From Zoogloea sp035335645 (lineage in GTDB: Bacteria; Pseudomonadota; Gammaproteobacteria; Burkholderiales; Rhodocyclaceae), in the NCBI GenBank assembly GCA_035335645.1, contig DAOQMM010000028.1, positions 1 to 33,877 on the forward strand: a DNA stretch of 33,877 nt, written 5' to 3'. Numbering within the stretch: the first letter of the stretch is position 1; each line of letters begins with the position of its first letter. This document shows, piece by piece, positions 10,719 to 17,978 of the stretch. A program made the position numbers and the translations under genes. The notes beneath the pieces were generated by a model that saw only the letters and a program-made list of their open reading frames with translations, was not told where the DNA came from and ran no database searches.

Positions 10719-11276
10719 TCAGCCGGCCCACGCGTAGCGGAGCAGGCGTTCCATGTCCTTCAGCAGGCCGCGGGGGTCTGCGTCGGCGGCGTAGCGCAGG
10801 ATGAGGCGGCCCTGCGGGTCTACGACAAAGACCTGCGGGCCGGCGCGATCCAGGTCGAAGCGCTGGCGGGCGGCTTCGCTGGCTGCGATGGCAGTGTGCA
10901 GGTCGGGCTGCAGGGTGAGGAGCGGGGTGGCGTCCGGATGAGGCTGGTCTGTGAGCCAGACACGCTGGACGCGGTTCATCTGCTTGTAGAGGGCTACATG
11001 TACCTGGCGGGTGGCGACGATCCATTGCCGGCAGGCGTCCTCGCAGGGACCGGCGGATGCGACCAGCAGAGTCCAGTGGTCCGTAAAGGTTGCAGGGTCC
11101 AGCGGGCGACCGTCCGCGCCAAGGAGTTCGGGCAGCGTGCGCGCGGGGTTCAGCAGGTCGCCATTGGCCGCCGGGGCGGCAGGTCGCCAGCCGTAGGCGA
11201 ACAGGCCGCCGCCGATGGCGAGGGGCAGCAGGAACAGGCCGAGGATCAGCCACAGGGGGCGGTAGCGGGCGGTCAC
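10719..11276 (-). CDS. Membrane-anchored SCO-like thioredoxin-fold protein of the oxidase operon
   Basis: A 185-residue protein with one N-terminal membrane helix (about 9-28) and a periplasmic domain. It contains a CxxxC pair, Cys78-Glu-Asp-Ala-Cys82, in a position and context (LLVASAGPCEDACRQ) like the copper-binding loop of SCO proteins. Near the C-terminus is a thioredoxin-like strand pair (VFVVDPQGRLILRYA). The conserved SCO histidine seen in DHS of the SCO1 gene at 17230 is not evident, so a thiol-redox role is as likely as copper delivery. The start is a GTG at 11276: the sequence GGAGG lies five bases upstream, and the codon overlaps the SURF1 stop as GTGA. An ATG four codons upstream is less well placed. 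A protein of this type commonly lies between SURF1 and ctaB in betaproteobacteria. Confidence 0.85.
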   Translation of the reverse strand: MTARYRPLWLILGLFLLPLAIGGGLFAYGWRPAAPAANGDLLNPARTLPELLGADGRPLDPATFTDHWTLLVASAGPCEDACRQWIVATRQVHVALYKQMNRVQRVWLTDQPHPDATPLLTLQPDLHTAIAASEAARQRFDLDRAGPQVFVVDPQGRLILRYAADADPRGLLKDMERLLRYAWAG

Positions 11277-12016
11277 CGACGCCTCCATGCGAGGGCGAAC
11301 CAGATCAGGCCCGCGGCGGCGCCAAAGCCGTACCACTGGTAGGCGTAGGACAGGTGGCGCTCGTAACGCTCGTCGGCGCGGGGCCATTCGCGGGCAAAGC
11401 CGGCCGGCGCCGACGGGTCGAGCTGGACGATGACGGGCTGCACCGGAACGCCGGCGAGGCGGGCGAAACGCTCCAGATCCAGGTTCTGCCAGACCGCGGG
11501 CCATCCGGCGCTGGCAGCTTCGGTGCCGAGGGTGAAGAAACGGTGGCCCGGGACCATCGCGACGCCGTCGAGTGTCACCGGGCCGGTGGGCGTGTCCACC
11601 TGGGGGACATCGCTATGGCGGGCCAGGGCGGGGATCCAGCCCCGGTTCACGAGGATGCGCCGGTCGCTGCCTTCGAGGCGCAGGGGGGTGATCACGTGGT
11701 AACCCGCCTGTTCCCGATGGACGCGGTTGTCCACGAAGAACTGGTACTCGGTTTCGAAGCGGCCCCGCAGGCGGACGGGACGGCCGTGGAGGACCTCGGC
11801 GTCCACGGGCGCGGCGGTGATATCGACGGCGGCGTCGTGGCCGAGGCGGTCGAGGCGGGCCTGGGCGGCCTGTTTCTGATCTGCCTTGCCGGCCTGCCAG
11901 TGACCGAGTTGTACACAGAGCGTCGCCACGGCCAGGGCCACGACGCCGCCCGCCAGGGACGGCCGGAAGCGGCGGCCGCTTGTGGCGGCCAGCAGGCCGG
12001 CGCACAATCGCCGCAC
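11273..12016 (-). CDS. SURF1-family cytochrome oxidase assembly protein
   Basis: A 247-residue protein with two membrane helices, one near the N-terminus (SLAGGVVALAVATLCVQLG) and one at the C-terminus (AYQWYGFGAAAGLIWFALAW), and a periplasmic domain between, the standard SURF1 layout. Family signatures include LGHWQAGKADQK, RILVNRGWIP and the Tyr-rich YAYQWYGFG. It helps insert heme a or stabilise subunit I during oxidase assembly. The start is uncertain. I chose the GTG at 12016, which leaves the divergent DUF2909 start free. The ATG at 12064 would make the two genes overlap by 29 bases and adds a polar tail. Its stop overlaps the next gene's start. Confidence 0.85.
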   Translation of the reverse strand: MRRLCAGLLAATSGRRFRPSLAGGVVALAVATLCVQLGHWQAGKADQKQAAQARLDRLGHDAAVDITAAPVDAEVLHGRPVRLRGRFETEYQFFVDNRVHREQAGYHVITPLRLEGSDRRILVNRGWIPALARHSDVPQVDTPTGPVTLDGVAMVPGHRFFTLGTEAASAGWPAVWQNLDLERFARLAGVPVQPVIVQLDPSAPAGFAREWPRADERYERHLSYAYQWYGFGAAAGLIWFALAWRRR

Positions 12017-12035
12017 CCCATTCGAGGAGCGGGCA

Positions 12036-12230
12036 GTGGTCTTCAAGTTGGCAGTGGTGCTCATGCTGGTGGCGGTGATCGTCAGCCTGTTTTCCGGCCT
12101 GTTCTTCCTCTATCGGGACAAAGGGGACGGCGCCCGCGTGGTGCGTGCCCTGACGATCCGCATCTCCCTGTCCGTTCTGCTCTTTCTGGCCTTGCTGGTG
12201 GCGTACCGGTTTGGGCTTTACAGCCAGTAG
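12036..12230 (+). CDS. DUF2909-family twin-transmembrane protein
   Basis: A 64-residue membrane protein with two helices (KLAVVLMLVAVIVSLFSGLFF, about 4-24, split here by name only, and about 43-60) joined by a short loop RDKGDGARVVRAL. This is the DUF2909 pattern, a small family found beside oxidase genes in betaproteobacteria; its job is not known. The start is the GTG at 12036, preceded at good spacing by GAGGAG. The frame is open to 11982 but that extension would run into SURF1. It is encoded on the strand opposite to the oxidase operon, 19 bases from the SURF1 start, and its last 13 bases overlap the end of ctaE tail to tail. Confidence 0.85.
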   Translation: MVFKLAVVLMLVAVIVSLFSGLFFLYRDKGDGARVVRALTIRISLSVLLFLALLVAYRFGLYSQ

Positions 12231-13084
12231 ACGACGACGAAGAGCAGCAGCCAGACCACATCCACGAAGTGCCAGTACCACGCCACCGCCTCGAAGGCGA
12301 AGTGGCGCTGGGCGTCGAAATGACCGGCCAGACAGCGGCCGGAAACCACCGCGAGCATGATGGCGCCGAGGGTGACGTGGAATCCGTGGAAGCCCGTGAG
12401 CATGAAGAAGGTGGCGCCATATACGCCGGCTCCCATCGTCAGGCCCATCTCGGTGTAGGCGTGGTGGTATTCGTAGGCCTGGAAGCCAAGGAAGATCACC
12501 CCCAGCAGCACGGTGAGGATCAACCCCAGGTTGAGCTGGGCACGCTTGCCCTTCATCAGGCCCCAGTGGGCCCAGGTGAGGGTCATGCCCGAGGTGAGGA
12601 GCAGGGCGGTGTTGATGGCCGGGATGCCCCAGGCGCCCATGGGCGTGAAGCTGGCGCCCTTGGGGCCGGCGGTCGGCCAGCCGCCGGTGTAGCCCTCGTA
12701 GAGCGTGAACATCGGATCCATGCCCGCCAGCGCCGGCACGGAGATGGTGCGACAGTAGAACAGGGCGCCGAAGAAGGCGGCGAAGAACATCACCTCGGAG
12801 CCGATGAACCACACCATGCCCTGGCGGAAGGACTTGTCTTCCCAGTCGGTGTAGGCGCCGCCCTGATTTTCGGCAATGACGGCACCGAACCAGCGGAACA
12901 GCACCCCGATGATGACCATCGCGCCGCCACCCATGACCCACGGACCCGGCGCGAAGCGGTTCATGAGCAGGATGAATCCCAGGGCGAGCAGGAACATGCC
13001 GCCCGACAGGATGAAGGGATAGACGCTGGGCTGCGGGACGTAGTAGTGACCGGTGTGAGGCGTGGAGGCGTGAGAGGCGTTCAA
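12218..13084 (-). CDS. ctaE: Cytochrome c oxidase subunit III
   Basis: A 288-residue membrane subunit with seven predicted helices, part of the aa3-type terminal oxidase in the inner membrane. Recognisable stretches are GMVWFIGSEVMFFAAFFGA, FQAYEYHHAYTEMGL, TGFHGFHVTLGAIML and the C-terminal WYWHFVDVVWLLLF. Subunit III holds lipid near the oxygen and proton entry points and stabilises the complex. The start is a TTG at 13084, chosen because GGAG lies six bases upstream and the N-terminus matches the family. It follows ctaG by 18 bases. Its stop lies 13 bases inside the end of the convergent DUF2909 gene. Confidence 0.96.
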   Translation of the reverse strand: MNASHASTPHTGHYYVPQPSVYPFILSGGMFLLALGFILLMNRFAPGPWVMGGGAMVIIGVLFRWFGAVIAENQGGAYTDWEDKSFRQGMVWFIGSEVMFFAAFFGALFYCRTISVPALAGMDPMFTLYEGYTGGWPTAGPKGASFTPMGAWGIPAINTALLLTSGMTLTWAHWGLMKGKRAQLNLGLILTVLLGVIFLGFQAYEYHHAYTEMGLTMGAGVYGATFFMLTGFHGFHVTLGAIMLAVVSGRCLAGHFDAQRHFAFEAVAWYWHFVDVVWLLLFVVVYWL

Positions 13085-13102
13085 GGCGGGCTCCCTGATT
13101 GT

Positions 13103-13666
13103 TTAGCGGGGCGTGGGGGCGGGAAAGAAGGCGTAGGCCAGGGTCAGTTCGCGGAGGTCCGGGCCGATGTCGCGATCCACGATGAAGGTCAACGCCATCT
13201 CGCGGCTTTCGCCGGGGGCGAGGGTCTGTTGCTTGAAGCAGAAGCAATCCAGCTTGCGGAAGTGGGACGCCGCCACCGTGGGTGACACGCTGGGTACCGC
13301 CTGGCCGACGATGGGCTGATCGGACAGGTTGCGCACCAGGAAGCGGGTGGTGCGCAGTTCGCCCGGATGCAGGTCGAAGGCGGGTTCCAGCGGGCGGATG
13401 TCCCAGGGCAGGCCGGGCATCACCGTGGCGGTGAATTGCACATTGAGGCTGCGGCTGCTATCCACCGCAGTGGCGCCGGCCTCCTGGGCGGAGAGGGCGT
13501 CCTTGAGGGTCTTGCCGTTGAAACCGACGGCCTTGCACAGGGTGTCGTAGAGGGGCACCAGGGCAAAGCCGAAAATGAAGCAGCCTCCCGCCAGCAGCAC
13601 CAGACGGCCGACCAGGCGGCCGTGGCGGGGCGAAGTGGGCAGGCTGGCATCGTGCATCGCGGTCAT
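13103..13666 (-). CDS. ctaG: Cytochrome c oxidase assembly protein CtaG (Cox11 type)
   Basis: A 187-residue copper chaperone that delivers copper to the CuB site of subunit I. One membrane helix (about 18-38) precedes the motif VPLYDTLCKAVGFNGKT. The periplasmic immunoglobulin-like domain carries the copper-binding motif KLDCFCFKQQ, with both cysteines present. The start at the ATG at 13666 has a weak GAG upstream; an ATG three codons later is possible. It lies seven bases downstream of the small assembly peptide gene and upstream of ctaE, the usual ctaD-ctaG-ctaE order. Confidence 0.95.
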   Translation of the reverse strand: MTAMHDASLPTSPRHGRLVGRLVLLAGGCFIFGFALVPLYDTLCKAVGFNGKTLKDALSAQEAGATAVDSSRSLNVQFTATVMPGLPWDIRPLEPAFDLHPGELRTTRFLVRNLSDQPIVGQAVPSVSPTVAASHFRKLDCFCFKQQTLAPGESREMALTFIVDRDIGPDLRELTLAYAFFPAPTPR

Positions 13667-13673
13667 CGGGATC

Positions 13674-13793
13674 TCAGCGCTGGACGAAGAAGCCGAGGGT
13701 GTAGAGGGCCACTGCGGCGGCACCCGCCCACCAGGCGAGGCGGGCAGAGGCGCGGCGGCGACGGGCCAGATCGGCGTCGGAGATCATCTGCAT
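13674..13793 (-). CDS. Cytochrome oxidase small assembly protein, 39 residues
   Basis: A very small single-helix membrane peptide. The N-terminal half is polar and basic (SDADLARRRRAS) and the C-terminal half is one membrane helix (LAWWAGAAAVALYTLGFF) ending in VQR. The gene is supported by a strong ribosome binding site, GAGGAG, seven bases before the ATG, and by its position between ctaD (11 bases upstream) and ctaG (7 bases downstream). Peptides of this size and form occur at the same place in other betaproteobacterial oxidase operons and are named small assembly proteins; direct function is unproven. By topology it resembles subunit IV-like peptides of bacterial oxidases. Confidence 0.85.
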   Translation of the reverse strand: MQMISDADLARRRRASARLAWWAGAAAVALYTLGFFVQR

Positions 13794-13804
13794 GGGGTGG
13801 CTCC

Positions 13805-15409
13805 TCAGCGGCTCTCGATGACGGGCTGGGTTTCCCAGGAGTGGTAGGGCGGGGGCGAGGACAGTTCCCACTCCAGGCCATCGGTGCCTTCCCAGACCTG
13901 GTCGCTGGCGGGTTCGCCGCCCTTCACGCAGCGCCACACGTTGTAGGCGAAGATCAGCTGGGACAGGCCCAGGCAGAAGGCGCCGACAGTGCTGATGGCG
14001 TTGAACTCGGCAAACTGCAGGGCGTAGTCCGGGATGCGCCGGGGCATGCCGGCAAGGCCCAGGAAGAACTGGGGCATGAAGGTCAGGTTGAAGCTGACGA
14101 CCGTGAGCCAGAAGTGCAGCTTGCCGAGCCGTTCGCTGTACATGTGACCGGTCCACTTGGGCAGCCAGAAATACACACCGGTCATCACGCCCATGATGCC
14201 GCCGGCAAAGAGGGCGTAGTGGAAGTGGGCGACGACAAAGTAGCTGTGGTGGTACTGGGCATCGGCGGCCACATCGGCCAGCACCAGGCCGGTGAGGCCG
14301 GCGATGCCGAACAGTACGATGAAGCCCACGGCGAAGAGCATCGGCGTCTCGAAGCTCATGGCGCCGCGCCACATGGTGGCGAGCCAGCAGAAGAACAGCA
14401 CCGCCAGGGGCAGGGAGATGGACATGGTGCTGTACATGAAATACAGCAGAGCTGGCACGGGCAGGCCGGCGGTCAGGAAATGGTGGGCCCACACGATGAG
14501 GCCCAACACGCCGATGGCGATGAAGGACCAGACCTGGGCGGTATGGCCATAAACCGGCTTGCGGCTGAAGGTGGACAGCACGTGGGGCATCAGGCCCCAC
14601 ACCGGGAGAAGCAGGATGTACACCTCGGGGTGGCCGAAGAACCAGAACAGGTGCTGGAACAGGATCGGGTCGCCGCCGCCCGCCGCGTCGAAAAAGTGGG
14701 TGCCGAAGTGGCGGTCGGTGAGGAGCATGGTGACGCCACCGGCGAGCACCGGCAGGGTGATGATGAGCAGCACCGCGGTGACCAGCCAGCCCCAGCAGAA
14801 GAGGGGCATCTTCATCAGCGTCATCCCCGGCGCGCGCATGTTGAGGATGGTGGCGATGATGTTGATGGAGCCCATGATGGAGCTGATGCCGAGGATGTGG
14901 ATCGAGAAGATCGCGAAATCCACGCCGATGCCGCCCTGCACCGAGAGGGGCGCGTAGAGCGTCCAGCCGGTGGCCACGGCGCCGTCGCCGATGCCGAAGA
15001 GGGCCAGCACGAAGGGCATCGTGAGCAGCATGGCAGCCGGCGGCAGCAGCCAGAAGCCCCAGTTGTTGAGGCGCGGCAGGGCCATGTCGGGGGCGCCGAT
15101 CATCAGCGGAATCATCCAGTTGGCAAAGCCCGTCGCGGCAGGCATCAGGGCCGCGAAGATCATCACCAGTGCATGCACGCCGATGAGCTGGTTGAAGAAC
15201 TCCGGCTTCATCAGTTGCAGGCCGGGCTGGAAGAGTTCGGCCCGGACGCCGAGGATCATCGCCCCGCCCACGAAGAACATGATGAGGGCGAAGGTCATGT
15301 ACATCGTCCCGATGTCCTTGTGGTTGGTGGTGGTGAGCCACCGGAGGAGACCGGTCGGGTGGTGGGCGTGGTCGCCGTGGGCGTCGAGGGCGTGGGTGGC
15401 GGTGTTCAT
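13805..15409 (-). CDS. ctaD: Cytochrome c oxidase subunit I (aa3 type)
   Basis: A 534-residue catalytic subunit with about twelve membrane helices, holding heme a and the heme a3-CuB site that reduces oxygen. It begins with a His/Asp-rich leader followed by TTNHKDIGTMYMTFALIMFF. The CuB histidine-tyrosine region FWFFGHPEVYILLLPVWG, the histidine pair VWAHHFLTAG, and the heme histidines in VAHFHYALFAGG are all present. GHPEVY with Glu marks a type A1 enzyme. The start at the ATG at 15409 has GAGGAG upstream. It lies 10 bases after ctaC. A very long open frame on the plus strand here is a mirror shadow rich in His, Glu and Gly. Confidence 0.97.
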   Translation of the reverse strand: MNTATHALDAHGDHAHHPTGLLRWLTTTNHKDIGTMYMTFALIMFFVGGAMILGVRAELFQPGLQLMKPEFFNQLIGVHALVMIFAALMPAATGFANWMIPLMIGAPDMALPRLNNWGFWLLPPAAMLLTMPFVLALFGIGDGAVATGWTLYAPLSVQGGIGVDFAIFSIHILGISSIMGSINIIATILNMRAPGMTLMKMPLFCWGWLVTAVLLIITLPVLAGGVTMLLTDRHFGTHFFDAAGGGDPILFQHLFWFFGHPEVYILLLPVWGLMPHVLSTFSRKPVYGHTAQVWSFIAIGVLGLIVWAHHFLTAGLPVPALLYFMYSTMSISLPLAVLFFCWLATMWRGAMSFETPMLFAVGFIVLFGIAGLTGLVLADVAADAQYHHSYFVVAHFHYALFAGGIMGVMTGVYFWLPKWTGHMYSERLGKLHFWLTVVSFNLTFMPQFFLGLAGMPRRIPDYALQFAEFNAISTVGAFCLGLSQLIFAYNVWRCVKGGEPASDQVWEGTDGLEWELSSPPPYHSWETQPVIESR

Positions 15410-15419
15410 GGGGTGCTCC

Positions 15420-16598
15420 TCAGCGAAGGGCCTTGATCTGTGCCGGCTGGACCATGTCACCCATGGCGTTGCCGAAACTGTTGCGCTCGTAAGTGACGAT
15501 GGCGGCGATGTCCGTGTCGGACAGGGTGTTCTTAAAGGCCTGCATGGCGGTGCCGGCCTTGCCGTTGAGCACCCGGTCCAGGTGGCTGTCGGGGATCAGC
15601 TTGCCCTCGGGCGAGAGCAGCGGGCTGTTGACCACCTTGCTGCCGGCCAGCGCCGGGAAGGCTGGCGGGACCCCCTTGCCGTCGGGCTGGTGGCAGGCAG
15701 CGCAGGTCTTGTCGTAGGCTTCCTTGCCCTTGGCCATCAGTTCGTCCTTGCTCCAGGTCTTGTCGCTGCCGGCGCTGGCGGCGGCCTGGGTCGCCTTCTT
15801 TTCGTCCAGCCAGGCCACGTATTCGGCCTCGGGCACGGCGCGCACCACCACGGGCATGAAGCCGTGGTCCTTGCCGCACAGCTCGGCGCATTGGCCGCGG
15901 TAGATGCCGGGCGTCTCGATGCGCACCCAGGTCTCCCGCAGGAAGCCGGGGATGGCGTCACGCTTCACGCCGAACTGGGGTACCCACCAGGTGTGGATCA
16001 CGTCGGTGGAGGTGAGCAGCACGCGCACCTTCTTGCCCACCGGCAGGACGACCTCGTTGTCCACCTCCAGCAGGTAGTGTTCGCCCTTGGCTTCCTTGCC
16101 CTCGATCTGCTCCCGCGGGGTGGACAGGGTGCTGACGAACTTGACGCCGGTGTCCGGGTATTCGTACTGCCACTTCCATTGCATGCCGGTGACCTTGAGG
16201 ACCATGTCGGCCTTGGTCCTGGTGTCTTCCATGTCGATCACCGCATGGAAGGCGGGGATGCCCATCAGCACGAAGTCGATGAAGAGCAGCATGGCGAAGG
16301 GCACCAGGACCCAGAACCACTGGAGCGCTCCCGAAGGCCCGCTGAATCCGGCGGGCTGCGCGCCAGTGCTCTTACGGTGCTTGACCATCGAATAAATCAT
16401 GATGGCGAAGACGACCACGAACAGCGCCGTGATGATCACCATGAACTGGTTGTGCATCGACAGCGTGTCGCGGGCGATGGGGGTGACGGGCGTGGGAAAG
16501 TTCCACGTGTAGTCGGCGAAGGCAGGGGCGGACAGCGCCAGGCCGATGCCGGCCGCAAAGAATGGCCGGCGAAGGGTGGGGAGTCGGGTGGGGATCAA
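15420..16598 (-). CDS. ctaC: Cytochrome c oxidase subunit II with fused cytochrome c domain
   Basis: A 392-residue subunit that takes electrons from cytochrome c. A cleavable signal peptide ends at APAFA, before DYTWNFP. Two membrane helices follow (about 45-65 and 88-110), then the periplasmic cupredoxin domain with CuA ligands in STDVIHTWWVPQFG and CAELCGKDHGFM. The C-terminal part (about 290-392) is a class I cytochrome c with the heme site CAACH, so this is a caa3-like subunit. I prefer a TTG start at 16598 because AGAGGA lies seven bases upstream and it yields a clean signal peptide; the ATG at 16619 has only pyrimidines before it. The DUF2244 gene lies just upstream and ctaD follows after 10 bases. 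Confidence 0.95.
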   Translation of the reverse strand: MIPTRLPTLRRPFFAAGIGLALSAPAFADYTWNFPTPVTPIARDTLSMHNQFMVIITALFVVVFAIMIYSMVKHRKSTGAQPAGFSGPSGALQWFWVLVPFAMLLFIDFVLMGIPAFHAVIDMEDTRTKADMVLKVTGMQWKWQYEYPDTGVKFVSTLSTPREQIEGKEAKGEHYLLEVDNEVVLPVGKKVRVLLTSTDVIHTWWVPQFGVKRDAIPGFLRETWVRIETPGIYRGQCAELCGKDHGFMPVVVRAVPEAEYVAWLDEKKATQAAASAGSDKTWSKDELMAKGKEAYDKTCAACHQPDGKGVPPAFPALAGSKVVNSPLLSPEGKLIPDSHLDRVLNGKAGTAMQAFKNTLSDTDIAAIVTYERNSFGNAMGDMVQPAQIKALR

Positions 16599-16632
16599 GT
16601 CTCTTCCTCTTCTGGGCATGGACGGGAGGGGG

Positions 16633-17109
16633 TCAGGGCAGCCGTTGAAGCTGGCCGCGCAGTTCGGCAGCCAATGTGCGACGCTGGTCGGGCGTCATCA
16701 GGTGTCCCACGCGGGCGTGGCGGCCATGGGAGCGGATGTACAGCAGGGGGTCGCCGCCGGGGCCGTCGGGTTCAAGGCTGACCCGCGCCCAGAAAGGATG
16801 GAAGCTGGCGCTCAGGTCGCCGTGCGGACAGTGGGTCAGCACGCTGAGACGGCCGGATTCGAGGCGGATGGTTTCGTAGGCAGTGTCGCTGCGCTCAAGG
16901 GCGCGCAGGGCCAGGGCGAGGACGATCAGTTCCAGCCCGGCAAAGGGCAGTACCATCCAGGCGCCCGCCAGCATGAACCCTGCGCTGACGAGCAGGGTCA
17001 CAATGACAAGTCCGCCGATCAGGCCGCGGCGGGCAGCAGAACTCAGAGAGCGGTTGGGGCGCGCGGTCCATTCCCGCGCGCCGCCCGCTTCTTGAAAGGT
17101 CAGAGCCAT
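16633..17109 (-). CDS. DUF2244 membrane protein at the head of the oxidase operon
   Basis: A 158-residue protein with two membrane helices (about 29-49 and 52-68) and a beta-rich domain of about 80 residues after them, typical of DUF2244. Its molecular function is unknown. Family members are repeatedly found next to cytochrome oxidase genes, and here it is the first gene of the operon, 34 bases before the ctaC start. The start at the ATG at 17109 is well supported by GGAGGAG five bases upstream. A candidate FNR-type site lies 32 bases upstream of the start. Confidence 0.85.
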   Translation of the reverse strand: MALTFQEAGGAREWTARPNRSLSSAARRGLIGGLVIVTLLVSAGFMLAGAWMVLPFAGLELIVLALALRALERSDTAYETIRLESGRLSVLTHCPHGDLSASFHPFWARVSLEPDGPGGDPLLYIRSHGRHARVGHLMTPDQRRTLAAELRGQLQRLP

Positions 17110-17140
17110 GGCGTCTCCTCCAGGCTTTGTCTGCGACTTT

Positions 17141-17154
17141 TTGACGCAGATCAA
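17141..17154. promoter_or_regulatory. Candidate FNR/Anr-type operator
   Basis: The sequence TTGACGCAGATCAA is a 14-base imperfect palindrome that matches nine of ten informative bases of the FNR consensus TTGAT-N4-ATCAA. It lies in the 120-base divergent region between DUF2244/ctaC (minus) and the SCO1 gene (plus). On the minus strand it is just downstream of a possible -10 hexamer, TAAACT (17169-17174), so it could act as an anaerobic repressor site for the oxidase operon. That an FNR homologue exists in this organism is not shown in the window. Confidence 0.5.
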
Positions 17155-17229
17155 ATTTGTGGGCGCAGTTTAGCATCCGCTTACAGTTTTGCGGTGCACC
17201 GGATTTTTTGCGTAACCTGCTGATTAAAA

Positions 17230-17853
17230 ATGACTAACCATACTTTTGCGATGTTGCGGTGCGCAATTTCAGGTGTTCTGGCGGCCATGCTGCTGGCGGG
17301 ATGCACGCCGTCCGGCGAGGGGGGCGGGAAGACACAGGGCTTTGTGGCGACGGACATCACGGGGGCGGACTATGCCCGCGGGTTCCGGCTCACCGATCAC
17401 ACGGGCCGGCCGCGCACGCTGGAGGACTTTCGCGGCAAGGTGGTGACGATCTTCTTCGGCTATACCCAGTGCCCCGACGTGTGTCCGACCAATCTGCTGG
17501 CGATGGCCGAGGTGATGCGCCAGCTCGGGGACGACGCGGCACGGGTCCAGGTGCTGTTCATCACCGTCGATCCGGAGCGGGATACGCCCGCCCTGCTGGC
17601 CCAGTACGTGCCGTCATTTGATGGGCGTTTCCTGGGCCTGTACGGCGATCCGGCGGCGACTGCGGCCGTGGCCAAGGAATTCCGCGTGTTCTACCAGAAG
17701 CAGGGCGACGTGAAGGGCGGTAGCTACACGGTGGACCATTCCACCGGGACCTACGTGTTCGATCCCTCCGGCCGCCTGCGTCTGTACGTAAAACACGGTG
17801 AGCAGCCGGACCGCATCGCGGCCGATCTCCGGCGCCTGTTGGCAGGGCAGTGA
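17230..17853 (+). CDS. SCO1/SenC-family copper chaperone lipoprotein
   Basis: A 207-residue predicted lipoprotein with thioredoxin fold that helps build the CuA site of oxidase subunit II. A lipobox LLAGC is seen near residue 25. The copper/thiol motif is FFGYTQCPDVCPTNL, with the CxxxC pair, and the third ligand is the His in YTVDHSTGTYVF. The domain ends with a VKHGEQPDRIAADL stretch. The start may be the ATG at 17230 or the ATG at 17251, which gives the shorter and more usual signal peptide; neither has a strong ribosome binding site. It is transcribed away from the oxidase operon and shares the region containing the FNR-like site. Confidence 0.93.
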   Translation: MTNHTFAMLRCAISGVLAAMLLAGCTPSGEGGGKTQGFVATDITGADYARGFRLTDHTGRPRTLEDFRGKVVTIFFGYTQCPDVCPTNLLAMAEVMRQLGDDAARVQVLFITVDPERDTPALLAQYVPSFDGRFLGLYGDPAATAAVAKEFRVFYQKQGDVKGGSYTVDHSTGTYVFDPSGRLRLYVKHGEQPDRIAADLRRLLAGQ

Positions 17854-17932
17854 GTCGGCCGGTCGTCGCGGGAGCCGGCGGTGCCGGGTGGGTGTCCGCG
17901 CGCCCGGGTGGGGCGCGGTGCGGCGCTGAATG

Positions 17933-17957
17933 AAAAAGGGCAGCCCGCAGGCTGCCC
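17933..17957 (-). terminator. Rho-independent terminator of rpoH
   Basis: Read on the minus strand, an eight-pair perfect stem GGGCAGCC / GGCTGCCC with a four-base loop is followed directly by a run of T. It begins about 21 bases after the rpoH stop codon. On the plus strand there is no T tract after the hairpin, so it is assigned to rpoH rather than to the convergent SCO1 gene. Confidence 0.85.
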
Positions 17958-17978
17958 CTAATCCGACAGTGGCGTCGC

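Noticed and set aside
13367..15436. 689-codon plus-strand open frame opposite ctaD and ctaG.
   Set aside because: Its His/Glu/Gly/Gln-rich composition is a mirror of membrane-protein codons; ctaD is unmistakable on the other strand.
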